Below, piece after piece: positions 28,004 through 36,932 of a stretch of DNA of 64,000 nt. The stretch is from Melghirimyces thermohalophilus (GTDB lineage: Bacteria; Bacillota; Bacilli; Thermoactinomycetales; DSM-45169). The translations under genes and the position numbers were made by a program. The first letter of the stretch is position 1. The number at the start of each line of letters is the position of its first letter. The stretch covers positions 1-64,000 of the forward strand of contig NZ_FMZA01000002.1 of assembly GCF_900102685.1 (NCBI RefSeq), written 5' to 3'. The notes below the pieces were generated by a model. It was given only the letters and a program-made list of their open reading frames with translations. It did no database searches and was not told where the DNA came from.

Positions 28004-28333
28004 GTGGAGAAGCTAAACCGTCACACCTTCTATTCCTTTATTTCTGCCGGGGATCGAGTGGTGGAATTTAGCGCCCAGTGGTGCTTTGATTGCAAACGTC
28101 TACGTCTGTCTCTTCCCGAATTAGAAAACCGTTACGCCAGTGCTTTTCGGTTTGGTGAGCTGGATGTGGACGAAGCGCGTGAAATTGCAGAGTCCCTGGG
28201 GGTAAAGGGTGTACCCACCTTTATCGTTTTTCGCGATGGTAGGGAGTGGGGGCGCCTGCCGGCAAAAGATGCCCGGAAGGAAAAAAATTTGACCCCGTTT
28301 TTTGATCGGATGAGCTACAAATCCCCCGCTTAA
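28004..28333 (+). CDS. Thioredoxin-like protein
   Basis: A 109-residue single-domain thioredoxin fold with the redox motif WCFDCKR (Cys27 and Cys30) and the cis-proline loop GVPTFIVF. The active site is WCFDC instead of WCGPC, so its redox potential and partners probably differ from housekeeping thioredoxin; the motif resembles YtpP-like proteins. No signal peptide, so cytosolic. The GTG start at 28004 has GAGGGGG 8 bases upstream; the long upstream reading in the same frame overlaps the TPR gene and is not needed. A terminator overlaps its stop codon. Confidence 0.83.
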   Translation: MEKLNRHTFYSFISAGDRVVEFSAQWCFDCKRLRLSLPELENRYASAFRFGELDVDEAREIAESLGVKGVPTFIVFRDGREWGRLPAKDARKEKNLTPFFDRMSYKSPA

Positions 28334-28344
28334 CGGGGGATTTT
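28321..28344 (+). terminator. Intrinsic terminator overlapping the thioredoxin-like stop codon
   Basis: ATCCCCCG / CGGGGGAT stem with the TAA stop in the loop, then TTTT. Confidence 0.8.
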
Positions 28345-28519
28345 CAAATCAGCGTTTAAAACCTTGCAAACGGTCATCACATTTTGGTTCGTAAAAAATC
28401 TTGACTCGGTCGAGCGTCAGCAGGTATGATGGACGCTGGAAATGACACCCATTTTTCAGTAACCTTTGTGATCCGGTTTTTCATGACCGACAGATCTTAC
28501 CAGCAAAGGTTGTGTATCC

Positions 28520-28999
28520 ATGCCAAAAAAAGTGCCCAATCTATTTGATCGGGAGATTGGTCCCCTGGTCATCCCCCGGGAGGAAGTGATTACAGTCCAT
28601 CCGAAGTGGACGCTGGAGAGAGCTTTGCTGGTCCTGACCCGTAAAGGATTCTCTTCCGTCCCGGTTATCGATGATGAAGGAAAAGTGGACGGGGTGATCA
28701 GTAAGACGGATATTCTGGATTTCATGTTGAACCGCAATGATTTTGACCTTAGCCGGTTGTCGGAGTTTCATGTTCATCACGCGATGAACCAAAACCACTC
28801 CGGGATTCTCTCCAATTCCATTTTTTCCTTTGCTTTTGATGTATTGTTGGATCGTTCCTACATTCCCATTATCGACTTGAATAACCGCTTTATCGGAATA
28901 TTGACGCGGCGAGTTCTGATGGAAAAGATGATCGCCTTTTTCCAGCTGGAATTCCTTGAATATATGGCGGAAAGAAAAAAAGAAAGCCGCATTCCCTAA
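28520..28999 (+). CDS. cbpB: CBS-domain protein, cyclic-di-AMP-binding CbpB/DarB type
   Basis: A 159-residue protein consisting of two CBS motifs, about residues 20-80 (LERALLVLTRKGFSSVPVID, GKVDGVISKTDIL) and 85-145 (YIPIIDLNNRFIGILTRRVL). Size, the N-terminal opening and the FTRR-like ILTRRVL end correspond to YkuL (DarB/CbpB) of Bacillus, which binds c-di-AMP and, when free, activates the (p)ppGpp synthetase Rel and pyruvate carboxylase. That function is known for the family and is inferred here. It is monocistronic. Confidence 0.8.
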   Translation: MPKKVPNLFDREIGPLVIPREEVITVHPKWTLERALLVLTRKGFSSVPVIDDEGKVDGVISKTDILDFMLNRNDFDLSRLSEFHVHHAMNQNHSGILSNSIFSFAFDVLLDRSYIPIIDLNNRFIGILTRRVLMEKMIAFFQLEFLEYMAERKKESRIP

Positions 29000-29067
29000 C
29001 TTTCCATCGTTTAGAAATCGTCACACCACCACAGATGTCAAATATGCCCTTTTCCATCTCACTTTTG

Positions 29068-29134
29068 TATAATGTGGGAAGGGCCCGAGCACACTTTGAC
29101 ATCGGCTGCGGGTACCATCAAACCCGCTTTTTTT
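29068..29134 (+). ncRNA. Possible short transcript between a TATAAT box and a terminator
   Basis: A TATAAT hexamer at 29068-29073 is followed about 35 bases later by a strong intrinsic terminator, GCGGGT / ACCCGC with seven T (29108-29134). No gene ends directly upstream; the cbpB stop is at 28999. The hairpin could simply terminate cbpB, or, with the -10 box, define an RNA of about 50 bases. The -35 box is poor. Confidence 0.35.
29108..29134 (+). terminator. Intrinsic terminator downstream of cbpB
   Basis: GCGGGT / ACCCGC, loop of 8, seven T. Confidence 0.75.
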
Positions 29135-29162
29135 GTGCCAGGGGATACGGATCAAAATCGGG

Positions 29163-29192
29163 TTGACCCGTTTTGGGCCAATCGAGTATATT
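29163..29192 (+). promoter_or_regulatory. Promoter of glcK and the rapZ block
   Basis: TTGACC, 18-base spacer, TATATT; about 60 bases before the glcK start. Confidence 0.6.
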
Positions 29193-29254
29193 CGTAGCAA
29201 GTTTACACCGAACAGATCGGCTCAGGAATTCACATAAGGAAGGAACGGGCGGAT

Positions 29255-30217
29255 ATGGAGAAGACATTTGTCGGGATCGATGTAGGTGGAACCACTGTAA
29301 AACTGGGGATCGTAGACTCAAACGGCGAACTTCTCCGCAAGACCGAAATCCCCTCTCCCGCCGATGAGGGAGGGGAAGAGGGAATCCGTTTGATGGGAAA
29401 GGCGGCTCGCCGGTTGGCGGAAGCATCAGGAACCCCTTGGGAGCAAGTGGCCGGTGTCGGTTTGGGACTGCCAGGGTTTTTGGACATCCCCTCTGGAAAG
29501 ATCCTCCGTTTAACCAATATCCCTTGGGAGAATGTGCCGGTTAAAGAGGTTTTGGAAGAGGAGCTCAATGTTCCGGTTGCGATTGATAATGATGCCAATG
29601 CGGCGGCCTTAGGTGAAGCCTGGAGCGGAGCCGGTCGGGGATTGACCGATTTGATCTGCATCACCCTGGGCACTGGCGTCGGAGGCGGCGTGATCACTGG
29701 CGGTCGTCTCGTTCACGGTCTGTCCGGAGCAGCCGGTGAAATCGGCCATATTCAAGTGGAAGAAGGCGGTGCACTGTGTGGCTGCGGAAAGCGAGGTTGT
29801 GTGGAGACCGTCGCATCGGCCACAGGCATGGTTCGTTTGGCGAAGGAGGCAGTCGCTTCCGATAGCGAGAGCCAGCTAGCTCCTAAAGCAAAGGATGGAT
29901 CGTTGTCGGCGAGGGATATCTTTGCGGCTTCCGAGGCGGGAGACGAGACCGCCCGGGAAGTGATCGAGACAGCGATGGACGCATTGGGCCGGATGATGTC
30001 CGTACTGTCTGTGATCACGAACCCAGCCGCTTTCATTGTGGGCGGTGGCGTCTCCCGGGCGGGAGAGCTCCTGTTTGCCCCTCTTCGCCGGGCCTATGAG
30101 AAATACACCCTCTCTTTTGCCGCCGACGGGGTCCAGATCTTACCCGCTCGCCTAGGTAATGATGCCGGGGTGATCGGAGCTGCCGGGTTGACAGCAGAAC
30201 GGGAAATTTTACGTTAA
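29255..30217 (+). CDS. glcK: ROK-family glucokinase
   Basis: A 320-residue ATP-dependent glucose kinase that feeds unphosphorylated glucose into glycolysis. It has the ROK phosphate loop GIDVGGTTVKLGI, the catalytic-base region AIDNDANAAALGE, the glucose-binding and zinc-binding GEIGHIQVE plus CGCGKRGCVET, and NPAAFIVGGGVSRAG. Length matches Bacillus GlcK. It stands 42 bases upstream of rapZ, likely in one transcript, which differs from the Bacillus layout and ties a glycolytic enzyme to the carbon-flux regulators RapZ and YvcK. Confidence 0.92.
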   Translation: MEKTFVGIDVGGTTVKLGIVDSNGELLRKTEIPSPADEGGEEGIRLMGKAARRLAEASGTPWEQVAGVGLGLPGFLDIPSGKILRLTNIPWENVPVKEVLEEELNVPVAIDNDANAAALGEAWSGAGRGLTDLICITLGTGVGGGVITGGRLVHGLSGAAGEIGHIQVEEGGALCGCGKRGCVETVASATGMVRLAKEAVASDSESQLAPKAKDGSLSARDIFAASEAGDETAREVIETAMDALGRMMSVLSVITNPAAFIVGGGVSRAGELLFAPLRRAYEKYTLSFAADGVQILPARLGNDAGVIGAAGLTAEREILR

Positions 30218-30259
30218 AATTATTATATAATATAAACGTACGAAAGCAGGTGACGGGTT

Positions 30260-31141
30260 ATGGCTGCCGAGCAAAATAAAGAGATCAATCTGGTGGTGAT
30301 CACCGGAATGTCCGGGGCGGGCAAATCCGTCGCGATGCAGAGTTTAGAAGACCTCGGTTTTTTCTGCATCGACAACCTGCCGCCTGTGTTGCTGTCTAAA
30401 TTGGCGGAACTGCTGGAGAGTACAGGTGGCCAGCTGCAAAAGGCAGCGCTGGTGATCGACCTGCGTGGTCGAGAGTTTTTCTCCGCGCTCTTTTCATCTC
30501 TGGATACACTGGAGACCCATCACGGCATCCATTATCAGATCCTCTTTCTTGATGCCAGCGACCAGGTTCTGGTGCGCCGGTACAAAGAGACCCGACGTCG
30601 TCACCCTCTCTCGCCGGAAGGGACTCCGATGGATGGCATCCGACTGGAGCGGCAGCTTTTGGAAGAGATTAAAGGGCGTGCCCACCAGATCATCGATACA
30701 AGTCAATTGAAGCCGGCACAGTTGAAGGAGAAGATTGTGAATCGGTTCCATCAGACCGATCAGAATCGCCTGTCCGTCACCTTTCAGAGCTTCGGCTTTA
30801 AATATGGGGTTCCCATCGATGCCGATCTGGTGTTTGATGTCCGCTTTTTGCCCAATCCCCATTATGTGGATTCCCTAAAACCGCGAACCGGCACGGACCA
30901 GGACGTTTACAACTATGTGATGAAATGGGAAGAGACTCGAAAATTTCTCGACAAACTGACCGACATGCTTTCCTTCCTCATCCCTCATTATCAACGGGAA
31001 GGGAAGGCGAGCTTGGTGGTAGGAATCGGTTGCACCGGAGGGAAACATCGCTCCGTCGCTATCGCTGAATATCTGCACCGACTTTTTCGAGAAACGGAGC
31101 AGACCCGTGCGGCACACCGAGATGTCGGAAAGAGCGGTTGA
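30260..31141 (+). CDS. rapZ: RNase adapter / nucleotide-binding protein RapZ (YvcJ)
   Basis: A 293-residue P-loop protein with Walker [10 protein letters not shown], the [11 protein letters not shown] segment, and the C-terminal [16 protein letters not shown] motif characteristic of RapZ/YvcJ. In enterobacteria RapZ guides decay of glmZ RNA; in Bacillus YvcJ affects competence, with GTP/ATP binding. The chain rapZ-yvcK-whiA-HPr is conserved across Firmicutes and actinobacteria. Confidence 0.93.
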   Translation: MAAEQNKEINLVVITGMSGAGKSVAMQSLEDLGFFCIDNLPPVLLSKLAELLESTGGQLQKAALVIDLRGREFFSALFSSLDTLETHHGIHYQILFLDASDQVLVRRYKETRRRHPLSPEGTPMDGIRLERQLLEEIKGRAHQIIDTSQLKPAQLKEKIVNRFHQTDQNRLSVTFQSFGFKYGVPIDADLVFDVRFLPNPHYVDSLKPRTGTDQDVYNYVMKWEETRKFLDKLTDMLSFLIPHYQREGKASLVVGIGCTGGKHRSVAIAEYLHRLFRETEQTRAAHRDVGKSG

Positions 31142-31160
31142 CAGCAAAGAGGTGTCCAAC

Positions 31161-32129
31161 ATGCAAAGGATGCAGCCAGGCAGGAAACCGCGGATCGTCG
31201 TTGTGGGAGGAGGAACCGGTTTGTCTGTGATGCTGCGGGGATTGAAGGAGCTTCCTGTGGAGATCACAGCCATTGTGACGGTGGCCGATGACGGCGGTAG
31301 CTCGGGACGGATTCGCACAGATTTGCAAATGCCTCCCCCGGGGGACATCCGCAATGTAATGGTGGCCCTGGCCGATGTGGAGCCTTTACTGGAACAGGTT
31401 CTTCAATACCGCTTTCAAAACGGAAACGGGCTGGCAGGGCACAATCTTGGCAATCTGATGATTGCAGCTTTGAAGGAGATCACTGGAGACTTTAATCACG
31501 CCATTCAATATCTGAGCCGAGTGTTGGCGGTTCGGGGAAGGGTGTTACCCTCCACGGGACAAGAAGTGGTGCTTTGCGCGGAAATGGACGACGGTAGCCT
31601 GGTTAAAGGGGAGTCCCAGATACCCAAGGCAGGTAAAAAGATTGCTCGAGTCTTTCTGGAACCGGAGCAAGTACAGCCGCTGCCGGAAGCGTTACGAGCA
31701 ATCGAAGAGGCGGATGGGATCATTTTGGGCCCCGGAAGTCTGTATACCAGTATTCTGCCCAATCTTCTGGTTAAAGGCCTCCCCGAAGCGATCCGTCGAT
31801 CCCATGCAAAGAAAATCTATATCTGCAATGTCATGACCCAAGCGGGGGAAACCGACCATTTTACCGCTTCCGATCATGTGGCTGCCATCACCCGCCATGT
31901 AGGGGAAGGGTTTTTCGACGTCGCGATTGTCAATCGTCAAACCCCGCCGCCGTCGATCATGAAACGGTATGCCAGCGAAGGGGCCATGGTCGTCGAAGCG
32001 GATGTGAAACGTTTGGAAAGTTTTGGTTGCAAAGTGATTGCAGATGATCTCATGCAGATCGAAACCGTCATCCGCCATGATGCCGCCAAGTTAAACCGTT
32101 GGATCGTCGATCTGGTTCACGCTACTTAA
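31161..32129 (+). CDS. yvcK: Gluconeogenesis factor YvcK (CofD-like)
   Basis: A 322-residue member of the CofD-like UPF0052 family, needed for growth on gluconeogenic carbon sources and for cell shape; Bacillus YvcK binds UDP-sugars. Motifs are VVVGGGTGLSVMLRGLK, VADDGGSSGRIR, PPGDIRNVMVAL, GHNLGNLMIAAL and GPGSLYTSILPNLL. I chose ATG at 31161, 6 bases after AGAGGTG, which starts just before the first beta-strand; an upstream GTG at 31107 overlaps rapZ and lacks a site. Confidence 0.93.
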   Translation: MQRMQPGRKPRIVVVGGGTGLSVMLRGLKELPVEITAIVTVADDGGSSGRIRTDLQMPPPGDIRNVMVALADVEPLLEQVLQYRFQNGNGLAGHNLGNLMIAALKEITGDFNHAIQYLSRVLAVRGRVLPSTGQEVVLCAEMDDGSLVKGESQIPKAGKKIARVFLEPEQVQPLPEALRAIEEADGIILGPGSLYTSILPNLLVKGLPEAIRRSHAKKIYICNVMTQAGETDHFTASDHVAAITRHVGEGFFDVAIVNRQTPPPSIMKRYASEGAMVVEADVKRLESFGCKVIADDLMQIETVIRHDAAKLNRWIVDLVHAT

Positions 32130-32174
32130 AGCGTTTGGGTGATGACGGTGGGATAGTTGAAGGAAGTGTTGGAG

Positions 32175-33113
32175 ATGTCTTACGCATCCCTTACCAAGCA
32201 GGAACTGACTCGGATCGACTCCACTTCTTCCTGCTGTCGTCGGGCAGAACTGTCTGCTCTGGTGCGAATGAACGGCACTATTCAGTTAGGCAACGGTCGA
32301 TTCAGCCTGGAAGTGAGCACAGAGAACAATTCCATCGCCCGGCGAACGTATAGCTTGATGAAACAGCTTTACGCTCTGCAGCCGGAGGTGTTTGTGCGCA
32401 AAAAGGCCCGGCTGAAGAAAAACAATACCTATTCCGTTCGCGTCTTCCCCGGGGCGGAAAAAATTCTGCAGGATTTGTGCATACTGGGAGAAGGCATGAA
32501 ACGGATTTCCGGAATCGCTTCTGAATTGGTGAAGAATGAGTGTTGCCGACGTGCTTATCTTCGGGGGGCATTTTTAGCGGGTGGATCGGTCAATAATCCG
32601 GACAGCGGCTCCTACCACTTGGAGATCGTATCCACTTATCAGGATCACAGTGAAGATCTGTGCCAACTGATGAACCGATATCGCCTGCACGCCAAATGGA
32701 TCGAACGGAAAAAAGGCTTTGTGGTCTATATTAAAGAAGGGGACAAGATCGGAGAATTCCTCAATATCATCGGAGCTCACAGCACCCTGTTTCAGTTTGA
32801 AGACGTTCGCATCATGAAAGATATGCGAAACTCCGTCAATCGCCTTGTTAACTGTGAAACCGCCAACCTGAACAAAACGATTCAGGCTGCCATGCGTCAA
32901 GTGGAAAACATCCGGACGATTGATCGGGAGATGGGTCTTGACCAGTTGCCGGAGCGGCTGCGGGAAGTGGCGGAAGCCCGTCTCCGTCATCCGGAGGTCT
33001 CCCTGACCGAGTTGGGACAGATGTTGCCCCGTAAGGTGAGCAAATCAGCCATTAATCATCGGCTACGAAAATTGGACCAGATTGCCGAAAATCTCGTCTC
33101 TTCTTCGCAATAG
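32175..33113 (+). CDS. whiA: DNA-binding protein WhiA
   Basis: A 312-residue protein with an N-terminal LAGLIDADG-like domain ([19 protein letters not shown] is the degenerate homing-endonuclease core) and a C-terminal helix-turn-helix (about residues 265-300, [20 protein letters not shown]). It controls sporulation in Streptomyces and chromosome segregation or cell division in Bacillus. ATG 32175 ([11 protein letters not shown]) fits the family's N-terminus; TTG 32157 is an alternative. It follows yvcK and precedes an HPr gene. Confidence 0.93.
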   Translation: MSYASLTKQELTRIDSTSSCCRRAELSALVRMNGTIQLGNGRFSLEVSTENNSIARRTYSLMKQLYALQPEVFVRKKARLKKNNTYSVRVFPGAEKILQDLCILGEGMKRISGIASELVKNECCRRAYLRGAFLAGGSVNNPDSGSYHLEIVSTYQDHSEDLCQLMNRYRLHAKWIERKKGFVVYIKEGDKIGEFLNIIGAHSTLFQFEDVRIMKDMRNSVNRLVNCETANLNKTIQAAMRQVENIRTIDREMGLDQLPERLREVAEARLRHPEVSLTELGQMLPRKVSKSAINHRLRKLDQIAENLVSSSQ

Positions 33114-33209
33114 GGATAGAGATTGGGCAAATAGATGACGTGATATGAATGACCGATTTAAACGATTGGATCTAAGTACAAATATTATTTTTACCCTGGA
33201 GGGATCCCC

Positions 33210-33470
33210 ATGGTAGAAAAAACGACTACCGTCAACCTGAAGACCGGGTTGCACGCTCGTCCTGCTGCGTTGTTCGTCCAAAAGGCGAATCAATTTTCGT
33301 CGGAGATTTTTGTTGCCAAGGGCGACAAGAAGGTGAATGCCAAAAGCATCATGGGAATTATGAGCTTGGCGGTGGCCAACGGAGCCGAGATCAGCATTTC
33401 GGCAGAGGGTTCTGACGCTGAAGATGCAGTCGAAGCGCTTGTGGAGATTGTCAGCAAGGAAGAACTTTGA
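33210..33470 (+). CDS. ptsH: HPr-family phosphocarrier protein at the crh locus
   Basis: An 86-residue HPr protein. The phosphorylation site for enzyme I is intact: His15 in TGLHARPAALFV; the HprK target Ser46 is in NAKSIMGIMSL. In Bacillus the gene after whiA is crh, which encodes a regulatory HPr with Gln15 and no PTS function. Here the same position encodes a protein with His15, so it could serve both PTS phosphotransfer and CcpA-dependent repression. No ptsI follows. The symbol is given by residue content; crh would be the name by position. Confidence 0.88.
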   Translation: MVEKTTTVNLKTGLHARPAALFVQKANQFSSEIFVAKGDKKVNAKSIMGIMSLAVANGAEISISAEGSDAEDAVEALVEIVSKEEL

Positions 33471-33603
33471 GGAAACCATCGGTATGTTAGGAGCCGTTGC
33501 CTCTGGTGACGGTTCCATTTTTGTCTGCACATAAAAAAAGCATTTTAAGGTTACTTTTGTGATATGGATGCGTGTTTTGTAGAAGTTGAAAGGAGGAGGA
33601 ATC

Positions 33604-35433
33604 GTGGAAGGAAACTCCATTACTTCACTCATGATCGTTGTGATTGCTGCATTTTTGATTCCTATCCTGCTTCACCGCCTTCGCTGGACGGCGATCCCGG
33701 TGGTTGTGGCCGAGATCGCTGTGGGCGTGGTTCTGGGAGAAAGCGGGCTGAAAATTATCGAAGAAACCGAGATGTTGGAGCTCCTCTCTAACCTGGGGAT
33801 TATCTACCTGATGTTTTTGACCGGGCTGGAGGTGGACTTCGATCTGATTCAGAAGACGCGGAAGAATAAACAGAAAGGCTCCGTCAACCCGCTGTTTATC
33901 TCTTTAGCCGGTTTTGGTGCCATTTTTATCGCCTCTCTGCTCTTCGCATGGGGGCTCAGTCTGCTCGGATATGTGAAGGATGTCTTCTTTATGACATTGA
34001 TCATTTCCACGATCTCCGTCAGTGTGACCATGCCGGTACTGAAGGATAAAGGGCTGTTGCAAAACCCCTTAGGCCAGTCCATTCTGTTGACAGCGGTGGT
34101 TGCCGACTTTTTCACCATGATGATGTTGGCGGTTCATGTCTCCATTCGCCGTGCCGGCCAAGGATCTGATGGTTTTTCCAGTATTTTACTTCTATTTTTG
34201 CTGTTTGTCGTCTTCTTTGTTGTTTACCGGCTGCTGGTGGCGGCTAAGCCCCGACGGTTAATGAAAAAGATCCAACGTGAAACCATCTCTATCGGTACCC
34301 GGGGAGTGTTTGCGCTGATCCTGTTCTTTGTCGCCCTCTCGGAAGGGGTCGGTGCGGAGAACATTTTGGGCGCCTTTTTGGCCGGGGTGATCCTCTCCTT
34401 GCTGTCGCCGGAAAAAGGGTTTGTCAAACAGCTGAACGCTTTTGGCTTTGGATTTCTCATTCCCATTTTCTTTGTGATGGTCGGGGTCAGGCTGGACTTG
34501 TTGGGAATGGTTCAAGATCCCAAGGCGTTGGCGATGTTCCCTTTGTTGTTGATCGCCTTTTATCTGTCCAAACTTGTTATGACTCTCTTTTTTCGTCGGT
34601 ATTTTTCCTGGAAAAAATCCATCGCCTCCTCTTTGCTCCTCGGCTCTACTTTGAGCTTGGTAATTGCTGCGGCTGCCGTCGGAATGAGTATGGGAATCAT
34701 CGATAATACCATGAATACCGCCCTCATTTTGGCTGCGGTGGTGACGGTGGTGACGTCACCGATCGTGTTTCAGCGGCTGGTGCCCGATGCGGAAAATGAA
34801 CAGGCGACCCAGGTGGGACTGGTCGGGTTTAACGCGATCACCATGAAACTGGCTCAGGAGCTTCATGGTGATGGATACAACATCACTATGTACGGTTCCA
34901 ACAAAAACAATCTCGAACCCCTTAACCGACATCCCTATCGGGTGGTGGAGGTGGATTCCGGCTCTGTGGAAAGGCTGGAGCAAGCCGAGGTGTTTGACAA
35001 AGATATTGTTGTCTTCTTTACCAATGATGACGAGCGAAATTTCCGTCTGGCCCAAGAAGCGGCAGATCGGGGGATCAAGCAGGTGATCGCCCGGGTGGAG
35101 GGGAAGGAAACCCCGGAAGACAGCAACATTGATTTCGTTTCCAGCTTCTTCTCCAACATGACGGTGGTTAAAGCGCTGATTGAATTCCCGTCCGTTATCA
35201 ATCTGGTGACCGACGAAGAGAACTTGCATGAAATTGTGATGCTGAATGAGCGGTACCATATGATGCCGATCCGGGATTTAGCGATTTTGGGGAATTCACT
35301 GGTTTTACGTATTCTGCGGGGGAATGAAGTGATCATTCCCCATGGGGATACGGTCTTGCAGTTGGGTGACCGACTGATTATCAGTGACAATCCGGAGCAT
35401 GCACAATATCTTCGCATGCTGTTAAGTGACTAA
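33604..35433 (+). CDS. Cation:proton antiporter of the CPA2/KefB type with RCK domain
   Basis: A 609-residue protein: residues 1-385 are an Na+/H+ exchanger domain with about 12 membrane helices (FLTGLEVDFD, VGVRLDLLG), residues about 400-515 an RCK-N/TrkA-N domain (VGLVGFNAITMKLAQEL, VVFFTNDDERNFRLAQEA) and the end a TrkA-C domain (about 530-605). Such proteins usually export K+ or Na+ under control of a cytosolic nucleotide ligand. The GTG start at 33604 follows AAAGGAGGAGGA. A terminator follows. Confidence 0.9.
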   Translation: MEGNSITSLMIVVIAAFLIPILLHRLRWTAIPVVVAEIAVGVVLGESGLKIIEETEMLELLSNLGIIYLMFLTGLEVDFDLIQKTRKNKQKGSVNPLFISLAGFGAIFIASLLFAWGLSLLGYVKDVFFMTLIISTISVSVTMPVLKDKGLLQNPLGQSILLTAVVADFFTMMMLAVHVSIRRAGQGSDGFSSILLLFLLFVVFFVVYRLLVAAKPRRLMKKIQRETISIGTRGVFALILFFVALSEGVGAENILGAFLAGVILSLLSPEKGFVKQLNAFGFGFLIPIFFVMVGVRLDLLGMVQDPKALAMFPLLLIAFYLSKLVMTLFFRRYFSWKKSIASSLLLGSTLSLVIAAAAVGMSMGIIDNTMNTALILAAVVTVVTSPIVFQRLVPDAENEQATQVGLVGFNAITMKLAQELHGDGYNITMYGSNKNNLEPLNRHPYRVVEVDSGSVERLEQAEVFDKDIVVFFTNDDERNFRLAQEAADRGIKQVIARVEGKETPEDSNIDFVSSFFSNMTVVKALIEFPSVINLVTDEENLHEIVMLNERYHMMPIRDLAILGNSLVLRILRGNEVIIPHGDTVLQLGDRLIISDNPEHAQYLRMLLSD

Positions 35434-35450
35434 AGCGTGAATCAGAAAAA

Positions 35451-35481
35451 AGCCGTGTCCACAGCGGGCACGGCTTTTTTC
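35451..35481 (+). terminator. Intrinsic terminator after the antiporter gene
   Basis: AGCCGTG / CACGGCT stem followed by TTTTTT; preceded by an A run, so possibly bidirectional. Confidence 0.8.
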
Positions 35482-35681
35482 TGGTCTGGTCATTTTTATA
35501 TATTGGGTTGGTCTTGGACTTCCAATTTTATGATACGGATTGCGCTCATCGGTTTCAATAGACGAAAAGTTGTTTTCTGGTAGGGTGTAAACTAGTTATT
35601 TTGACAGAGCGAAAGGTGTACCGATACAAAATCTCGCCGGGTTAAGCAGCATTCTTAAAAGCCTTGTTGGACATACATGGA

Positions 35682-35967
35682 CTAGATCGGATCCTGATCT
35701 GTGGCGCTCTTGTCTTCATTAAAAAAGAGACCGGAAGAGATCGTTAGCTCGAGGTGGACTGACTGGGCTTGTCTCGGGTGCTGCTGGAAAACGTAAGCCC
35801 CAGGGCCCATTTTGATCATGTCGCAATCCTGGTCCCGCATCGTTCTTTGCCACAGGAAGTAAAAGACAGGCAAGCCGTAGCCTGCCTGTAGGGTGGATGG
35901 GCGTAGTAAATGTGATCATCGGTTCCGGAAAAGTAATACGAGATCTCTATCGATACGCTTTACCATG
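35682..35967 (-). pseudogene. Possible gene remnant in the 600-base gap before the secreted protein
   Basis: The 606-base gap from 35434 to 36039 has no clear gene. On the minus strand a 63-codon frame (35682-35873) encodes a composition that looks protein-like (FYFLWQRTMRDQDCDMIKMG, then VFQQHPRQAQSVHLELTISS). A second frame directly upstream reads YYFSGTDDHIYYAHPPYRQ and would join it through one frameshift at the GGCTACGG region near 35880. I do not recognise the protein. It may be the end of a broken gene or noise. Confidence 0.25.
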
Positions 35968-36039
35968 GGGTTTCTATAAAAAATCATCCGGTCCGAAACA
36001 CGGGTCTATAGCCTTGGCTGAAATCTTCCCCTGCTCATT

Positions 36040-36729
36040 TTAGTTTCGGCGGAAACCGAGAAGGGCACAACCCAACAGCAACAATTGTGAGCCGATCATC
36101 GACAGGGAATAAGGAAAGGAGGTGTCCGGCATGGGACCTCCATCTGCTTTATTCCCACTGTTCCGATGAAACAGGGTGCTGGACTCCTCTTCTTGTTGCG
36201 GGGCTTCCTGTTTATTTTCGCTGTCGGAAGCCTTTTCTTCATTGGACGGGTTGACGGAATCGGTTACCTCGTCCTCCTTATCAACCGTATCCGAGTTTTT
36301 CAGCTTTTCCACCGTTTCTTGGAAGCCGCAATCTTTTAATTCCACCTTTTCGCCGGTGGACTGCTGAGGATCTTTGGCATTCAGCTGGTAGCAACGGTTG
36401 ACATCAACAGGTTGCGAACCGTCCTTTCCGTAGAAAACAGCGATCAGCTGATAACTTTTTCCGACTTGAAGGTCATCATATTTCGCCGTAAAGGTTTCCG
36501 TCTGCACCCCTTCAGGAGAAGTGATTTCATTGCTTCCGTTTAGGGTGATGATCCAATTTCCCTGCGGCTTTTCCGCTCCCTCCAGGGTGACGTCCACAAA
36601 ATGTTTACCGTCTTTTACATAATAAACAGCGTTTAGTGAAGATGCGTCCTGGGAAGATTCAGCAAAGGCTGCCGGCGCGACTGAAAAAGCCAATAAAAGA
36701 AAGGTCAACGTGAGAGCGGCAGTTCTCAA
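36040..36729 (-). CDS. Secreted protein with a possible sortase sorting signal
   Basis: A 229-residue protein that I do not recognise. Residues 1-23 are a clear signal peptide (cleavage after AFA). Residues about 30-125 look like a beta-rich extracellular domain (YYVKDGKHFVDVTLEG, GNWIITLNG, GKSYQLIAVFYG) with two cysteines (RCYQL and DCGF). Then comes an acidic, Ser/Glu/Asp-rich linker (about 135-190). The end has MPDTS (about 200-204), a hydrophobic stretch and FRRN, the three-part layout of an LPxTx sorting signal, so it is probably linked to the cell wall or held in the membrane. It is a single gene transcribed away from the antiporter. Confidence 0.7.
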   Translation of the reverse strand: MRTAALTLTFLLLAFSVAPAAFAESSQDASSLNAVYYVKDGKHFVDVTLEGAEKPQGNWIITLNGSNEITSPEGVQTETFTAKYDDLQVGKSYQLIAVFYGKDGSQPVDVNRCYQLNAKDPQQSTGEKVELKDCGFQETVEKLKNSDTVDKEDEVTDSVNPSNEEKASDSENKQEAPQQEEESSTLFHRNSGNKADGGPMPDTSFPYSLSMIGSQLLLLGCALLGFRRN

Positions 36730-36892
36730 TGCTTGTCCTCCTCAGCATCGCCCATCGCTACCCAAAAAAAGCGTACCATAGGGGGTGGGGAAAGGCAATG
36801 TAAAAAATGGTGAAGAGATGATTAAAATCCAGATCAGGCGCGGAGTTTCGCCGTAGACGGAATAAAAGGAAAAATGGGATAACAGGGAACGG

Positions 36893-36920
36893 AAAAAAGC
36901 GGATCTCATCAGAGATCCGC
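36893..36920 (-). terminator. Intrinsic terminator of clpP
   Basis: Minus strand: GCGGATCTC / GAGATCCGC, loop of 4, six T. Confidence 0.88.
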
Positions 36921-36932
36921 CGCCCCATTCTT

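Noticed and set aside
31126-31140. GGAAAGAGCGG at the end of rapZ as part of the repeated element
   Set aside because: It is coding sequence and the other blocks are absent.
35600-35670. Reverse-strand resemblance to the element (GGCGAGATTTTGTA, CCCGG)
   Set aside because: Block order and helix strands are missing; looks like chance.
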